Source: Planctomycetaceae bacterium (GTDB taxonomy: Bacteria; Planctomycetota; Planctomycetia; Pirellulales; Pirellulaceae). Taken from it: a DNA stretch of 64,000 nucleotides. Below the pieces are notes generated by a model. The model saw only the letters and a list, made by a program, of their open reading frames with translations. It made no database searches and had not been told where the DNA came from. Both the position numbers and the translations under genes were made by a program. This document shows positions 46,159 through 55,154 of the stretch, in pieces; positions within the stretch are counted from its first letter, which is position 1, and each line of letters starts with the position of its first letter. Location: contig PBOG01000100.1 of assembly GCA_002724245.1 (NCBI GenBank), positions 17,941 to 81,940 of the forward strand, read 5' to 3'.

Positions 46159-47061
46159 ATGACTTTAACTCGGTTCCCGTTTGTACGCCTATTGTTTTCC
46201 GCAGCAGTTTTTCTCGGTCTCGGCAGTAACGCGATGGCAGCAGACCAGGAAAAACTCTGGCAGGTGAGTGAAGGTCTCGATGGCCCCGAAAGCGCGTACT
46301 ACGACGCGGAGAGCGGATTTGTATTCCTCTCTCACGTCGGCAACGGCGGCGCGGATCAGGAAAAAAACGGCTTCATTTCCAAACTGACCCTGCAAGGAAA
46401 AATGGTCAAACTGAAATGGTTTGAAGGCCTACAAGATCCCAAAGGCGTGCGGTCGCACAAAGGAACATTGTGGGTCAGCGACGTCACGCGCATTGTGGCT
46501 GTCGACATCAAGAGTGGCAAACAGGTAGAGGAAGTCGCAATCCAAGGCGCTGCGTTCCTCAATGATCTGACGACCGGTCCCGATGGCACGGTCTACGTCG
46601 CCGATATGGTGAAGAGCACCATTCACCAGTACAAGAACGGAAAACAATCCGTCTTTGATTCAGGGGAACACCTGGAACACCCCAATGGGTTACTGGTGGT
46701 TGGGCAGACACTCTATGTGGGCGCCTGGGGTACTGGATTCAATCCAGAAGATTTCTCGACCAAAGTCCTGGGTCGATTTTTCTCGGTCGACCTCAAAACC
46801 AAAAAGAAAACGTTAATCACCCAGAAACCGACTGGGCATCTGGATGGTGTGGAAGTAGACGGCCAGGGCGGGTTCATTGTGACCGACTGGATCCACGGCA
46901 AGGTATTCCACATTACCAAGGCAGGTTCCGTCTCTTTGCTACAGCAATACGAGAAAGGTGCCGCGGATCATGCGTACCTGCCAGCCACACAAACACTGCT
47001 GTTACCGCATATGCTCGACAACACGCTGACGGCATTCAAGCTGGGAAACCTGCCCAAGTAG
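46159..47061 (+). CDS. secreted SMP-30/gluconolactonase-like propeller protein
   Basis: 300 residues from ATG 46159 (frame open to 46111; GAAAG upstream). Signal peptide ends at AMA-AD. The six-bladed propeller pattern of the SMP-30/gluconolactonase/LRE superfamily is visible: EGLDGPESAYYDAESGFVFLSHVG near the start, then GVRSHKGTLWVSDVTRIVAVD, FLNDLTTGPDGTVYVADMVKSTIHQY (matching the conserved N-D metal positions), HPNGLLVVGQTLYVGAWG, and HLDGVEVDGQGGFIVTDW. Family members bind a divalent cation and hydrolyse sugar lactones or organophosphates; the exported form suggests a periplasmic lactone or binding role. Transcribed alone or with iorA, 182 bp downstream. Confidence 0.8.
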   Translation: MTLTRFPFVRLLFSAAVFLGLGSNAMAADQEKLWQVSEGLDGPESAYYDAESGFVFLSHVGNGGADQEKNGFISKLTLQGKMVKLKWFEGLQDPKGVRSHKGTLWVSDVTRIVAVDIKSGKQVEEVAIQGAAFLNDLTTGPDGTVYVADMVKSTIHQYKNGKQSVFDSGEHLEHPNGLLVVGQTLYVGAWGTGFNPEDFSTKVLGRFFSVDLKTKKKTLITQKPTGHLDGVEVDGQGGFIVTDWIHGKVFHITKAGSVSLLQQYEKGAADHAYLPATQTLLLPHMLDNTLTAFKLGNLPK

Positions 47062-47243
47062 TGTGGCCCGCTTGGACTCCAGTCAACGAGTGCCTTGCCA
47101 ACAACCCCTGCGGACCTGCGCAGCCCGCGGGACGGGTCGTCGCTCTGCGCGGCGGCCGGTCACTGCGATAGCCCAGATATCGCGAGTGGGGTGATACGGT
47201 CTTGAAGTGGTAATTGCTCTCTCTTGAAAAAGGGTAACGCAGC

Positions 47244-47702
47244 ATGACGCGTATCAACGTTAACGGTGAAGCGCACGAACTTGTTGATGTCGCGGATACG
47301 ACACCGCTGCTATGGATTTTACGGGATCACTTGGGTCTGACCGGGACCAAATACGGGTGTGGCGTATCCGAGTGCGGAGCCTGTACCGTTCACATCGATG
47401 GCGCAGCGAGGCAATCCTGTGTTACTACTCTGAGCGAAGTTGGCGATGCGCAAGTCGTCACCATCGAAGGTCTCTCGGCCGATGGTTCCCACCCTGTTCA
47501 AAAAGCGTGGAAACAACACAGCGTGCCGCAATGCGGCTACTGCCAGGTCGGACAAATGATGGCGGCTGCGGCCATGCTCCGCGACAACACGAGCCCGTCC
47601 GATGCAGACATCGATGAGAGTATGTGGAATATCTGCCGCTGCGGAACCTATCCCCGCATCCGTGCTGCTGTCAAAACTGCCGCCCAGGAGTTGCGGAAAT
47701 GA
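47244..47702 (+). CDS. iorA: (2Fe-2S) subunit of isoquinoline 1-oxidoreductase-type molybdenum hydroxylase
   Basis: 152 residues; AAGGG lies 10 bases before the ATG. An N-terminal plant-type ferredoxin domain carries [15 protein letters not shown] plus the fourth Cys (QSC), then a helical [2Fe-2S]-binding domain with [16 protein letters not shown] and [12 protein letters not shown], which together hold the two clusters of the xanthine oxidase family small subunit. It passes electrons from the molybdopterin subunit. The stop overlaps the start of iorB by four bases (ATGA), the usual coupling. No FAD subunit is present, consistent with IorAB-type enzymes, which deliver electrons to a membrane or cytochrome acceptor. 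Confidence 0.92.
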   Translation: MTRINVNGEAHELVDVADTTPLLWILRDHLGLTGTKYGCGVSECGACTVHIDGAARQSCVTTLSEVGDAQVVTIEGLSADGSHPVQKAWKQHSVPQCGYCQVGQMMAAAAMLRDNTSPSDADIDESMWNICRCGTYPRIRAAVKTAAQELRK

Positions 47703-50053
47703 GTCATCCCCGGAAACAGCCAACACTCCGAGAGACGTCTGTTCGACCTGAACCACCTGACTACCTCAACCGGCCCGTACCCCGCCATGATCTGTGCACT
47801 TTATCGCGACGCCACTTTCTGGCTGGTACTGCGGCCGGTTCACTGCTGCTGATGGGCAAGGGATCTGCCACTCCGGCTTTCGCCGACCCGAACCGGGTCG
47901 ACGTGGAGTCCTTTGCTCCCGATCTGTTTGTCTCCATCAACACCGACGGACGGGTTGACATCCTGGCACATCGATCGGAAATGGGAACGGGCATCCGCAC
48001 CGGCCTGCCGCGGGTGCTGGCAGACGAATTGGAAGCCGACTGGGAACAAGTCCACATCGTGCAAGCCAAAGGGGACAAGAATCTGGGTGACCAGAACACG
48101 GATGGATCCAATAGCATCCGGTTCTTTTTCCAGACGATGCGAACGGCGGGAGCTATCGCCCGCACCATGTTGGAAACTGCGGCCGCGCAACAATGGGGGG
48201 TTGATGTCAGCACGTGTTTTGCCGACACCCACCAGATCATACATAGAGATTCCGACCGACGTATTGGATTTGGCGCGCTGATCGAAATTGCCAGGACACT
48301 GGAAGTTCCCGCCGTGGACAAACTCAGGTTGAAGCCGCGTGAAAAGTGGAAATACATTGGAAAAGATGCGCCGCTGGTCGACCTCGATGACATCGTCACG
48401 GGAAAAGCCATTTATGGCATTGATGCCCGCCTGGACAATCAGCTGTTTGCCGTGATTGCTCGGCCGCCCGTTGTCGGCGGCAGAGTCAAGTCATTCGACG
48501 CGACCGCCGCCCGCAAGCTACCCGGCGTGGTCGAGATCGTTCCACTTCCCAGATACCGCGGCCTGCCAGAATTCCAACAACTGGGTGGAATCGCAGTCTG
48601 TGCCACCAGCACCTGGTCCGCCTGGCAAGGACGCGACGCACTCACGATCGAATGGGACGATGGTCCCAACGGATCGTACGATAGCCAGACTTTCGCGAAA
48701 GCGCTCAAAGCAACTGCCGCGCGACCGGGAACACTGCTACGGGCTGCGGGAGACACAGAGGCGGCACTCGAAGACGCAAACCGCGTTATCCAAGCGAATT
48801 ACTCGGTGCCCCATTTGGCGCACGCTTCCATGGAAACCACATGCGCTGTGGCCGACGTGAAAACCGACAATTCGGGTCGTGTCACCACATGCCACATCCT
48901 GGCCGCCACACAGAATCCACAAGCTGTCCAGGAAACGGTTGGCAGAGCCATGCGGATGCGCGGCGAGGATGTGTTGGTCAACGTAACACTTTTGGGATCA
49001 GGATTTGGCCGCAAAAGCAAACCGGACTACTGCGTCGAAGCGGCGCGTTTATCCCGCGAATTAAAGCGCCCCGTGCATGTCACCTGGACCCGGGAAGACG
49101 ACTTGCGACACGACTACTTCCACGCCATTTCCGCAATCCACTGTGAAGGTGCTGTGAACGACAAGGGACAAATTACGGCCTGGCTGCAGCGGGCCGTGTA
49201 CCCTTCGATTGAGGCACTGACCAAGCGCCGCAACAAGATGCCGGCCGCCTGGGAAGCGGAAATGGGGCACACCGACTTGCCCTATGACGTTCCCAACCTG
49301 CGTCTCGAGGTGGGACGGGCGCGGTCGCACGTCCGGACTGGTTGGCTGCGCTCGGTCTGCCACATCCAGCAGAACTTCGCGGTAGGTTGCTTCATCGACG
49401 AGCTGGCACATGCGGCCGGTCAGGATCCTTTCGAGTTTGTGCTGACAGCACTGGGTGACGACCGGCAGCTCGACATGGCTGCTCTGGGGCTGAAAAATCG
49501 CGACGCCGATCCCCGGGTGTATCCGTATGACATCGGTCGCCTGAAGAACGTGTTACGCCGCGCCGCGCACAACGCAGCCTGGCAGCGTAACAGCAACCTG
49601 CCCAGAGGCCAGGGCCTGGGAATCGCTTGCTGTCGGTCGTTTCTCGGCTACACCGCACATGTCGTCGAAGTCGAAGTGAGCCCACAGGGACAACTCAGCA
49701 TTCCTCGCGTCTGGTGCTCGCTCGATTCCGGTACGATTGTCAGTCCTGACCGTGTGCACGCACAAGTGGAAGGGGCCGCGATTATGGCTGCCTCGCACGC
49801 CCGCTGGGGAGAAGTCACCTTCCAGAACGGCCGCGCTCAGCAATCCAATTTCGATGATTTCCAAGTCGCTCGGATGAAGGACGCGCCTCGGGACATCGTC
49901 GTCGATATTGTGGAGAGCACTGCGGCGCCTGCCGGTGTCGGTGAAACGGGAGTTGCCTCATTTACCCCGGCATTATGCAACGCGATTTTTGCAGCTACCG
50001 GGAAACGCATTCGTGACTTGCCACTAAAGCATCACGATTTGTCCTGGTCGTGA
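47699..50053 (+). CDS. iorB: molybdopterin-binding subunit of isoquinoline 1-oxidoreductase-type aldehyde/xanthine oxidase family
   Basis: 784 residues. A Tat signal, [19 protein letters not shown], lies about 40 residues in, so the complex is exported with its small subunit. Landmarks are [25 protein letters not shown] near 85-110, [30 protein letters not shown] (the a/b hammerhead), [38 protein letters not shown] and [25 protein letters not shown] near the end, where GETG includes the catalytic-base Glu of the family. Substrate may be an N-heterocycle or aldehyde; the name is by family, not by proven activity. Translationally coupled to iorA. Confidence 0.9.
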   Translation: MSHPRKQPTLRETSVRPEPPDYLNRPVPRHDLCTLSRRHFLAGTAAGSLLLMGKGSATPAFADPNRVDVESFAPDLFVSINTDGRVDILAHRSEMGTGIRTGLPRVLADELEADWEQVHIVQAKGDKNLGDQNTDGSNSIRFFFQTMRTAGAIARTMLETAAAQQWGVDVSTCFADTHQIIHRDSDRRIGFGALIEIARTLEVPAVDKLRLKPREKWKYIGKDAPLVDLDDIVTGKAIYGIDARLDNQLFAVIARPPVVGGRVKSFDATAARKLPGVVEIVPLPRYRGLPEFQQLGGIAVCATSTWSAWQGRDALTIEWDDGPNGSYDSQTFAKALKATAARPGTLLRAAGDTEAALEDANRVIQANYSVPHLAHASMETTCAVADVKTDNSGRVTTCHILAATQNPQAVQETVGRAMRMRGEDVLVNVTLLGSGFGRKSKPDYCVEAARLSRELKRPVHVTWTREDDLRHDYFHAISAIHCEGAVNDKGQITAWLQRAVYPSIEALTKRRNKMPAAWEAEMGHTDLPYDVPNLRLEVGRARSHVRTGWLRSVCHIQQNFAVGCFIDELAHAAGQDPFEFVLTALGDDRQLDMAALGLKNRDADPRVYPYDIGRLKNVLRRAAHNAAWQRNSNLPRGQGLGIACCRSFLGYTAHVVEVEVSPQGQLSIPRVWCSLDSGTIVSPDRVHAQVEGAAIMAASHARWGEVTFQNGRAQQSNFDDFQVARMKDAPRDIVVDIVESTAAPAGVGETGVASFTPALCNAIFAATGKRIRDLPLKHHDLSWS

Positions 50054-50345
50054 CGCACACGACGCCAGGTCGTACGACGGCCAGTGGTAACCGCAATTTC
50101 GTCACTGCAGGTACCGGGGGACTGGCTCTTATCTTGCGGGCTCTGTTCGCCAATGCCCAGTCACTCAGGTCATGCCAGGGTCGTCGAGTCGCGCTGCCGG
50201 AAAACAGGATTCCGACGGTCCCCGCGACGTCCAATCCGCGGTTATAATTGGAAAGGTCACGACCGGATCCAGAGTCATCTGATTTACCTCCACGATACCG
50301 GTTGCTTGTCATCAGCCCGTTGTCATTTGTTTGCCGGCACCCTTC

Positions 50346-51740
50346 ATGCTTTCCTTTTTTCCAGACCGATCTCTGAATCGCCGGGCCTTCTTGACCGTCG
50401 GTAGTCTGGGAGGACTTTCCCTGCCCCAATTGCTGGCTGCCCAGGCGCTGGCGAAGGGACGAGAAAAACCGATCACCACGGGCAAGAGCGTGATCTTTCT
50501 ACTGCAACATGGTGGGCCCAGCCAATTTGAAACTTTAGACCCCAAGCTCGACGTCCCCGATGGCATCCGGACCGTCGGTGGTGTCACGCAAACCGCGGTA
50601 CCGGGGATCCATTTAGGGGCGACACTCCCGCGACTGGCCAGGCAAGCCGATAAGCTGGCAATCGTGCGTTCCTACCAATCCGGCAGTAACGCGCACAGTA
50701 CACGCCCGATCATTGGTGAAGCATCGCTGAAGGCAAATATGGGCTCCCTCTATTCCCGGTTGGCAGGTACCAACGACCGCGAATCCGGCATGCCCCTCAA
50801 TGTCACTCTCTACCCCAACTCTGTGGAACCCCAGGCGCTCGGAGCTGACGAGCGGTTTGGCAAGTTCACACAAACTGGCCCGTTCGGAAAGTCGTACGAA
50901 CCATTCGTGCCAGGGGGCGGGTCAGAGCTGCAAAAAAACCTCAGGCTGGCACTGTCTCCCGAGAGGTTAGACAACCGTAAAGCGCTGCTGTTCGCCCTCG
51001 ATCGATTGAAATCGAAAGTCGATAGTTCAGGAACCCTGGAGGGGATCGACAAGTTTCGCCTGCAGGCTTTTGAGATGGTCCTGCAAGGTGTGGCCAAAGC
51101 ATTTGACCTGAGCCAAGAAGACCCGCAGACCCTCGCCCGCTACGACACCAGCGCGTTTGTCAACGAAACCGCGTACGCCCACAAAACAAACGGCAAAGTC
51201 AAGCGCCGCTGGTATCAGAACAACGCCCAGACACTGGGCAAGTTGCTGTTACTCGCCCGCCGTCTGTGCGAAGCCGGGTGCGGGTTTGTGACCATCACCA
51301 CACGTTTTGTCTGGGATATGCATGGCGACCAGAACAACCTCGGCATGCAACAGGGCATGGCGGCAGTCGGCCGCCCCTTCGATCACGCGGTTTCGGCCTT
51401 CATCGAAGACTGCCAGGCGCGTGGTCTGGGTGATGATATTCTGCTGGTCAGCACCGGAGAAATGGGTCGGACACCACGGATTAACAAGAATGGCGGCCGC
51501 GATCACTGGGGTGGCTTGACGCCGCTGCTGGTGTACGGTGGCGGCATTCGCGGTGGCCAGGTGGTCGGGCAGTCCACACGTGATGGCAGCAAACCGCTGA
51601 CCGCGCCCTGCAATTCCAGAAACCTGCTGGGTACGCTGATGGCGCAGCTGTTCGACATCGGCGAGTTGCGGATCAAGCAGGGGTTGCCGACCGATCTCGT
51701 ACGGTATGTGTCCTCGGCCACCCCAATCCAGTTCGACTAG
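50346..51740 (+). CDS. solitary DUF1501 domain protein
   Basis: 464 residues from ATG 50346 (frame open from a TTG at 50331). Leader LNRRAFLTVGSLGGLSLPQLLAAQAL, Tat-type. Family blocks: VIFLLQHGGPSQFETLDPKLD, LARQADKLAIVRSYQSGSNAH, LLLLARRLCEAGCGFVTITT, FVWDMHGDQNN, LVSTGEMGRTPRINKNGGRDHWGGL and LLVYGGGIRGGQVVGQST. The STGEMGRTPR and GRDHWG blocks are the metal-site region. Unlike the two other DUF1501 genes here it has no adjacent DUF1549/1553 partner; it lies 292 bp after iorB and 124 bp before the CotH gene. Confidence 0.92.
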   Translation: MLSFFPDRSLNRRAFLTVGSLGGLSLPQLLAAQALAKGREKPITTGKSVIFLLQHGGPSQFETLDPKLDVPDGIRTVGGVTQTAVPGIHLGATLPRLARQADKLAIVRSYQSGSNAHSTRPIIGEASLKANMGSLYSRLAGTNDRESGMPLNVTLYPNSVEPQALGADERFGKFTQTGPFGKSYEPFVPGGGSELQKNLRLALSPERLDNRKALLFALDRLKSKVDSSGTLEGIDKFRLQAFEMVLQGVAKAFDLSQEDPQTLARYDTSAFVNETAYAHKTNGKVKRRWYQNNAQTLGKLLLLARRLCEAGCGFVTITTRFVWDMHGDQNNLGMQQGMAAVGRPFDHAVSAFIEDCQARGLGDDILLVSTGEMGRTPRINKNGGRDHWGGLTPLLVYGGGIRGGQVVGQSTRDGSKPLTAPCNSRNLLGTLMAQLFDIGELRIKQGLPTDLVRYVSSATPIQFD

Positions 51741-51864
51741 CGCTTCACCAGCGTCTCGGCGACCAGTGCTGTAGCCGTGCGCAAGACACTGGCCACCAGG
51801 TGACATGGTTCAAGTGGCGCGTAAAAATAGACTCTGCGAAATCCACTTCCCGGGATCCGAATAC

Positions 51865-53700
51865 ATGGCCCACCGCGCACCATTCCCTGCGAGATCCACC
51901 GCGCAGCAGTCGCGTGCATCACTGGGCAGTCTGGTGTGGTGCGCCGCCCTGTTCGGTCCTCTCCTGATCGCGTGCACTCCGGACACACCGCCAGCAACTA
52001 CCGGACCGACCAAGTCGGTGCGAACAACCAGTCCACCACCACAACCACCTCCCCAGAAAACCCCAGCCCAATCTCAACACGCCACCACCGAGGCGCCATC
52101 ACTGTTTGCGCGGCAACATCTGCTGCGCGTGGATATCACTCTACCAGAGGAAGACTGGACCGCCCTGCGAATGCAGACTCGCAGTATGGCCACAGCGCTC
52201 AGTCTACGACCTGGGCCCACTCCGTTCTCTTACTTTCGTGGTGATATCACTGTCAACGGAACAAAATTGTCATCCGTCGGTATCCGCAAGAAAGGATTCA
52301 TCGGTTCTCTGGACAACGTGCGCCCTTCACTGAAAATCAAGTTGAACCATTTTGATGATGGTACGCGGACGCTGGAGGGAATGGACCGACTGACGCTCAA
52401 TAACAACAGGCAGGACCGATCGCTGGCCAGCCAGTATCTGTCTTACCATTTGTTTCACCAGGCGGGCGTCCCGGCCCCACGCTGCAATCTGGCAGTGGTC
52501 ACCGTGAACGGCGAGAACCTGGGCATCTACTCACACGTCGAGGCGGTCCGTAGACCTTTCGTCGACCGCCATTTTGGGACGACAGCGGGTGCGGTCTTCG
52601 AAGGGACCCTGACTGATTTTTTTGCCGATCGTCTGGAACGCTTTGATAACAAAGGCAATAAGAAATGGTCCCAGACGAAGGGGCGCGAAATTCTTCGACA
52701 ATTGTGCGACGCACTGGAAACGGAAACTCCAGAAACGGACAAACAGCTCGACGAACTGATTGACGTATACGAATTTCTCAAATTCTGGGCGGTGGAAAGT
52801 CTGATTGGGTTCTGGGACGGATATTCGGGAAACCAGAACAACTTTTTTGTCTACCTCCGCGAGGACGCCAAGATCCGCTTCATTCCCTGGGGAGTGGACT
52901 CTGCCTTCTCCAACCGTCGCTTTGGGTCTCGCAGCAACGGTTATCAATCAGTATTTGCCAAAGGCTTACTGGCGAATCGTTTCAACCGAAATCCTGCCAT
53001 CCGCGAGATGTATCAACTGGTCCTGGAAATCGTTCTGGACGAAGTCTGGGATGAAGAGGCTCTGTATGCCGAGCTGGATCAGGTTGCCTTGCTGGCCAAC
53101 GATCATCTCCATCCCCGCCAGCAAGGCCTCCGCGAAGGTCTGGATGAAGTCCGACGTTTTATTGGAAATCGCCGTGCCGAGATTGAACAGGAGACCCAGG
53201 ACGGTGCGGTCGCCGTGGAAAACAGAACACGACGTCCGATGCACACCATCGCCGTCGCCAAACTCGCAGGATCGTTTCAAACGTATTGGAATGGGACTAA
53301 CGGCGAACCTGTTTCCCAATCCAACGGCACCCAAGTCAGGGGATTACTGGAGGATGGGTCCTTCACGATTAATGACATCTCAGCCATCGCCAATATGGGG
53401 CGTGCCCGGCGCTGGGGCCGCGGAGGAACGCAACCCACCATCACACTCTTTGGTGTGCGGTCCACCGACGGTGAAGATATTACTGTCACCATCACCGTCC
53501 CCCCGGCACTATTTCGTTCCAGCCCCACACAACCTGTCAAAGTCCAGGGCCGCTTTTCACAAGGCCGGCAACGGCGCGGATGGGGCTCGGGAATGCTCGA
53601 CGGCCAGATCACACTGCGTCAAGCCGGAACCACCAATGGCGCGCGTGTGACGGGGAACTTCGAGCTCGACCTGTACGAGATGCGCGGACGTAACTGGTAA
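51865..53700 (+). CDS. CotH-kinase family lipoprotein
   Basis: 611 residues from ATG 51865. The leader ends LLIACTPD, a good lipobox, followed by a Pro/Thr-rich tether (PPATTGPTKSVRTTSPPPQP). The CotH kinase domain spans about 80-400: RVDITLPEEDWTALRMQTRSM, VGIRKKGFIGSLDNVRPSLKIKL, TLNNNRQDRSLASQYLSYHLF with the conserved N/R, HVEAVRRPFVDRHFG, and GYSGNQNNFFVYLREDAKIRFIPWGVDSAFS, which carries the Asn and Asp of the metal site. CotH-type proteins are atypical secreted kinases in Bacillus; outside spore formers the target is unknown. The C-terminal 170 residues form a beta-rich extra domain. It stops 16 bases from the convergent DUF1552 gene. Confidence 0.85.
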   Translation: MAHRAPFPARSTAQQSRASLGSLVWCAALFGPLLIACTPDTPPATTGPTKSVRTTSPPPQPPPQKTPAQSQHATTEAPSLFARQHLLRVDITLPEEDWTALRMQTRSMATALSLRPGPTPFSYFRGDITVNGTKLSSVGIRKKGFIGSLDNVRPSLKIKLNHFDDGTRTLEGMDRLTLNNNRQDRSLASQYLSYHLFHQAGVPAPRCNLAVVTVNGENLGIYSHVEAVRRPFVDRHFGTTAGAVFEGTLTDFFADRLERFDNKGNKKWSQTKGREILRQLCDALETETPETDKQLDELIDVYEFLKFWAVESLIGFWDGYSGNQNNFFVYLREDAKIRFIPWGVDSAFSNRRFGSRSNGYQSVFAKGLLANRFNRNPAIREMYQLVLEIVLDEVWDEEALYAELDQVALLANDHLHPRQQGLREGLDEVRRFIGNRRAEIEQETQDGAVAVENRTRRPMHTIAVAKLAGSFQTYWNGTNGEPVSQSNGTQVRGLLEDGSFTINDISAIANMGRARRWGRGGTQPTITLFGVRSTDGEDITVTITVPPALFRSSPTQPVKVQGRFSQGRQRRGWGSGMLDGQITLRQAGTTNGARVTGNFELDLYEMRGRNW

Positions 53701-53716
53701 CCCATGCCAGCCCGCG

Positions 53717-55150
53717 TTACGCCAAGAGTTCCGCCAGTGGGCCCCGCTGTGTGGCCGGGTCGAGATTCAAGTCGAAGCGACCGAATTGATCTTGTGGTTG
53801 CCCCACCACGTGTAACAACGTGTTGTAGAAATTGGCGATCGTATGATGATTTGTTTTGCCGTATCCCGGGTATTGCAGATAGCGACCTCCGGCTGGTCGC
53901 CTCCAACGAGCGCCGAGTCCACCCAGCAGCAGAAAGGGCCATTCGATACAACTGCCGTGATGTTTCTCCGCCGCATCGCTCAAATAAACGATCAGCGTAT
54001 TGTCGAGCATGCTCCCGTCCCCCTCGGGAATCGACCGGAGCCTGGTCGCCACGCGCGCGATTTGTTCAATGTGGAACCGCCGAATACGATTGCGCGCCTC
54101 AACAGCCGTCATGCCCTGAACCGATTCAGCATGCCCCAGACCGTGAACGTGTTTTGAAATGCCCAGGCCGCGATACGTCACATCCAACGTATCGGGACGG
54201 ACCGTGACCACGTTTGACAAGCCGGAGATTAACGTGGCTGCGGCGATATCAAAGTGGGCTTCGATCCGGTCGGTTTCGACATCGGAAACGTATTTATCGT
54301 CGACTTGCGGCGCGTGGCGACGGATTTGTGCTTCAAGTCCCTGCAGGCGACGGCGACGATTACGCAGATCCTCGAACGCTCCCAAATACTGATCAAGCTT
54401 CTCTTGATCAGCCCCTCCAATTCGGCGCTGCAATCGTTGAATGTCGTCGACCAAATGGTCCAGCAACATCGCACTGAGTTGTTGTTCCGCGCGGGCCGCT
54501 CGGCCGGTCGCCGCGAGCCCAAACAAATTCTTATAGGCCATTTGCGGACTCGCCTGGTAGGGCAAAGGCCGGTCGGTGTCGAGGGCGGAAATACCCGGGT
54601 AGACAACAGAATCTTTGACACCGGAGAGCACCTTCCCCCCCAGTGTCAAACCCACGTGTGGAAAAATCGCCGGCAGCGCGCGGGCCAGTAGACCGTCGAT
54701 CGTGGGACTGGCAGCTCGCCCGGGACTGCCTTCGCTACCCGTATGGTAACAACCGAGCGCGCCATACCAGGCCGAATGGCCGCCCCGACACATCCTGCCC
54801 GACAAGCCCTGCAATAAGGTGAGATGATCCTGGAACGGTGCCAACGGCTGCAACGAATCGGGCAGCGTCCGCTGGGCCAGGGAGAGGTCGGTCAGGGTGT
54901 CGACAGGGCGCAACCGATCAGGCCAGCCCGCTTCTTCCGCCGGTTCGACCATTTGTCCGACCAATTCTTGGGGAACCAGCTGCGCGGGAGTCAGCCCACT
55001 GCACTTGACCACAAACAGGAAACGCTGCGGACCTCGCAACGGCCGGCCGGCAGCCTGCACTTGGACTTGCTGCAGGAAGGGCCAGAAGAGTGGAGACAAC
55101 CCGGCTGTCATGGTCGCCTTGAGAAGTTCTCTGCGCGGGGAGTGCGACAT
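53717..55150 (-). CDS. DUF1552 domain protein, divergent member
   Basis: 477 residues from ATG 55150, 4 bases after the stop of the preceding cytochrome gene. The leader HSPRRELLKATMTAGLSPLF is Tat-like. Conserved DUF1552 features: RFLFVVKCSGLTPAQLVP in place of the usual VPNG block, FQDHLTLLQGLSGRMCRGGHSAWYGALG, ASPTIDGLLARAL, LDQYLGAFEDLRNRRRRLQ, and LDNTLIVYLSDAAEKHHGSC, then GRYLQYPGYGKTNHHTIANFYNTLLHVVG. The whole is more diverged than the DUF1552 at 20335, so it represents a separate subfamily paired with a separate cytochrome subfamily. Function unknown. Confidence 0.85.
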   Translation of the reverse strand: MSHSPRRELLKATMTAGLSPLFWPFLQQVQVQAAGRPLRGPQRFLFVVKCSGLTPAQLVPQELVGQMVEPAEEAGWPDRLRPVDTLTDLSLAQRTLPDSLQPLAPFQDHLTLLQGLSGRMCRGGHSAWYGALGCYHTGSEGSPGRAASPTIDGLLARALPAIFPHVGLTLGGKVLSGVKDSVVYPGISALDTDRPLPYQASPQMAYKNLFGLAATGRAARAEQQLSAMLLDHLVDDIQRLQRRIGGADQEKLDQYLGAFEDLRNRRRRLQGLEAQIRRHAPQVDDKYVSDVETDRIEAHFDIAAATLISGLSNVVTVRPDTLDVTYRGLGISKHVHGLGHAESVQGMTAVEARNRIRRFHIEQIARVATRLRSIPEGDGSMLDNTLIVYLSDAAEKHHGSCIEWPFLLLGGLGARWRRPAGGRYLQYPGYGKTNHHTIANFYNTLLHVVGQPQDQFGRFDLNLDPATQRGPLAELLA

Positions 55151-55154
55151 CGGT

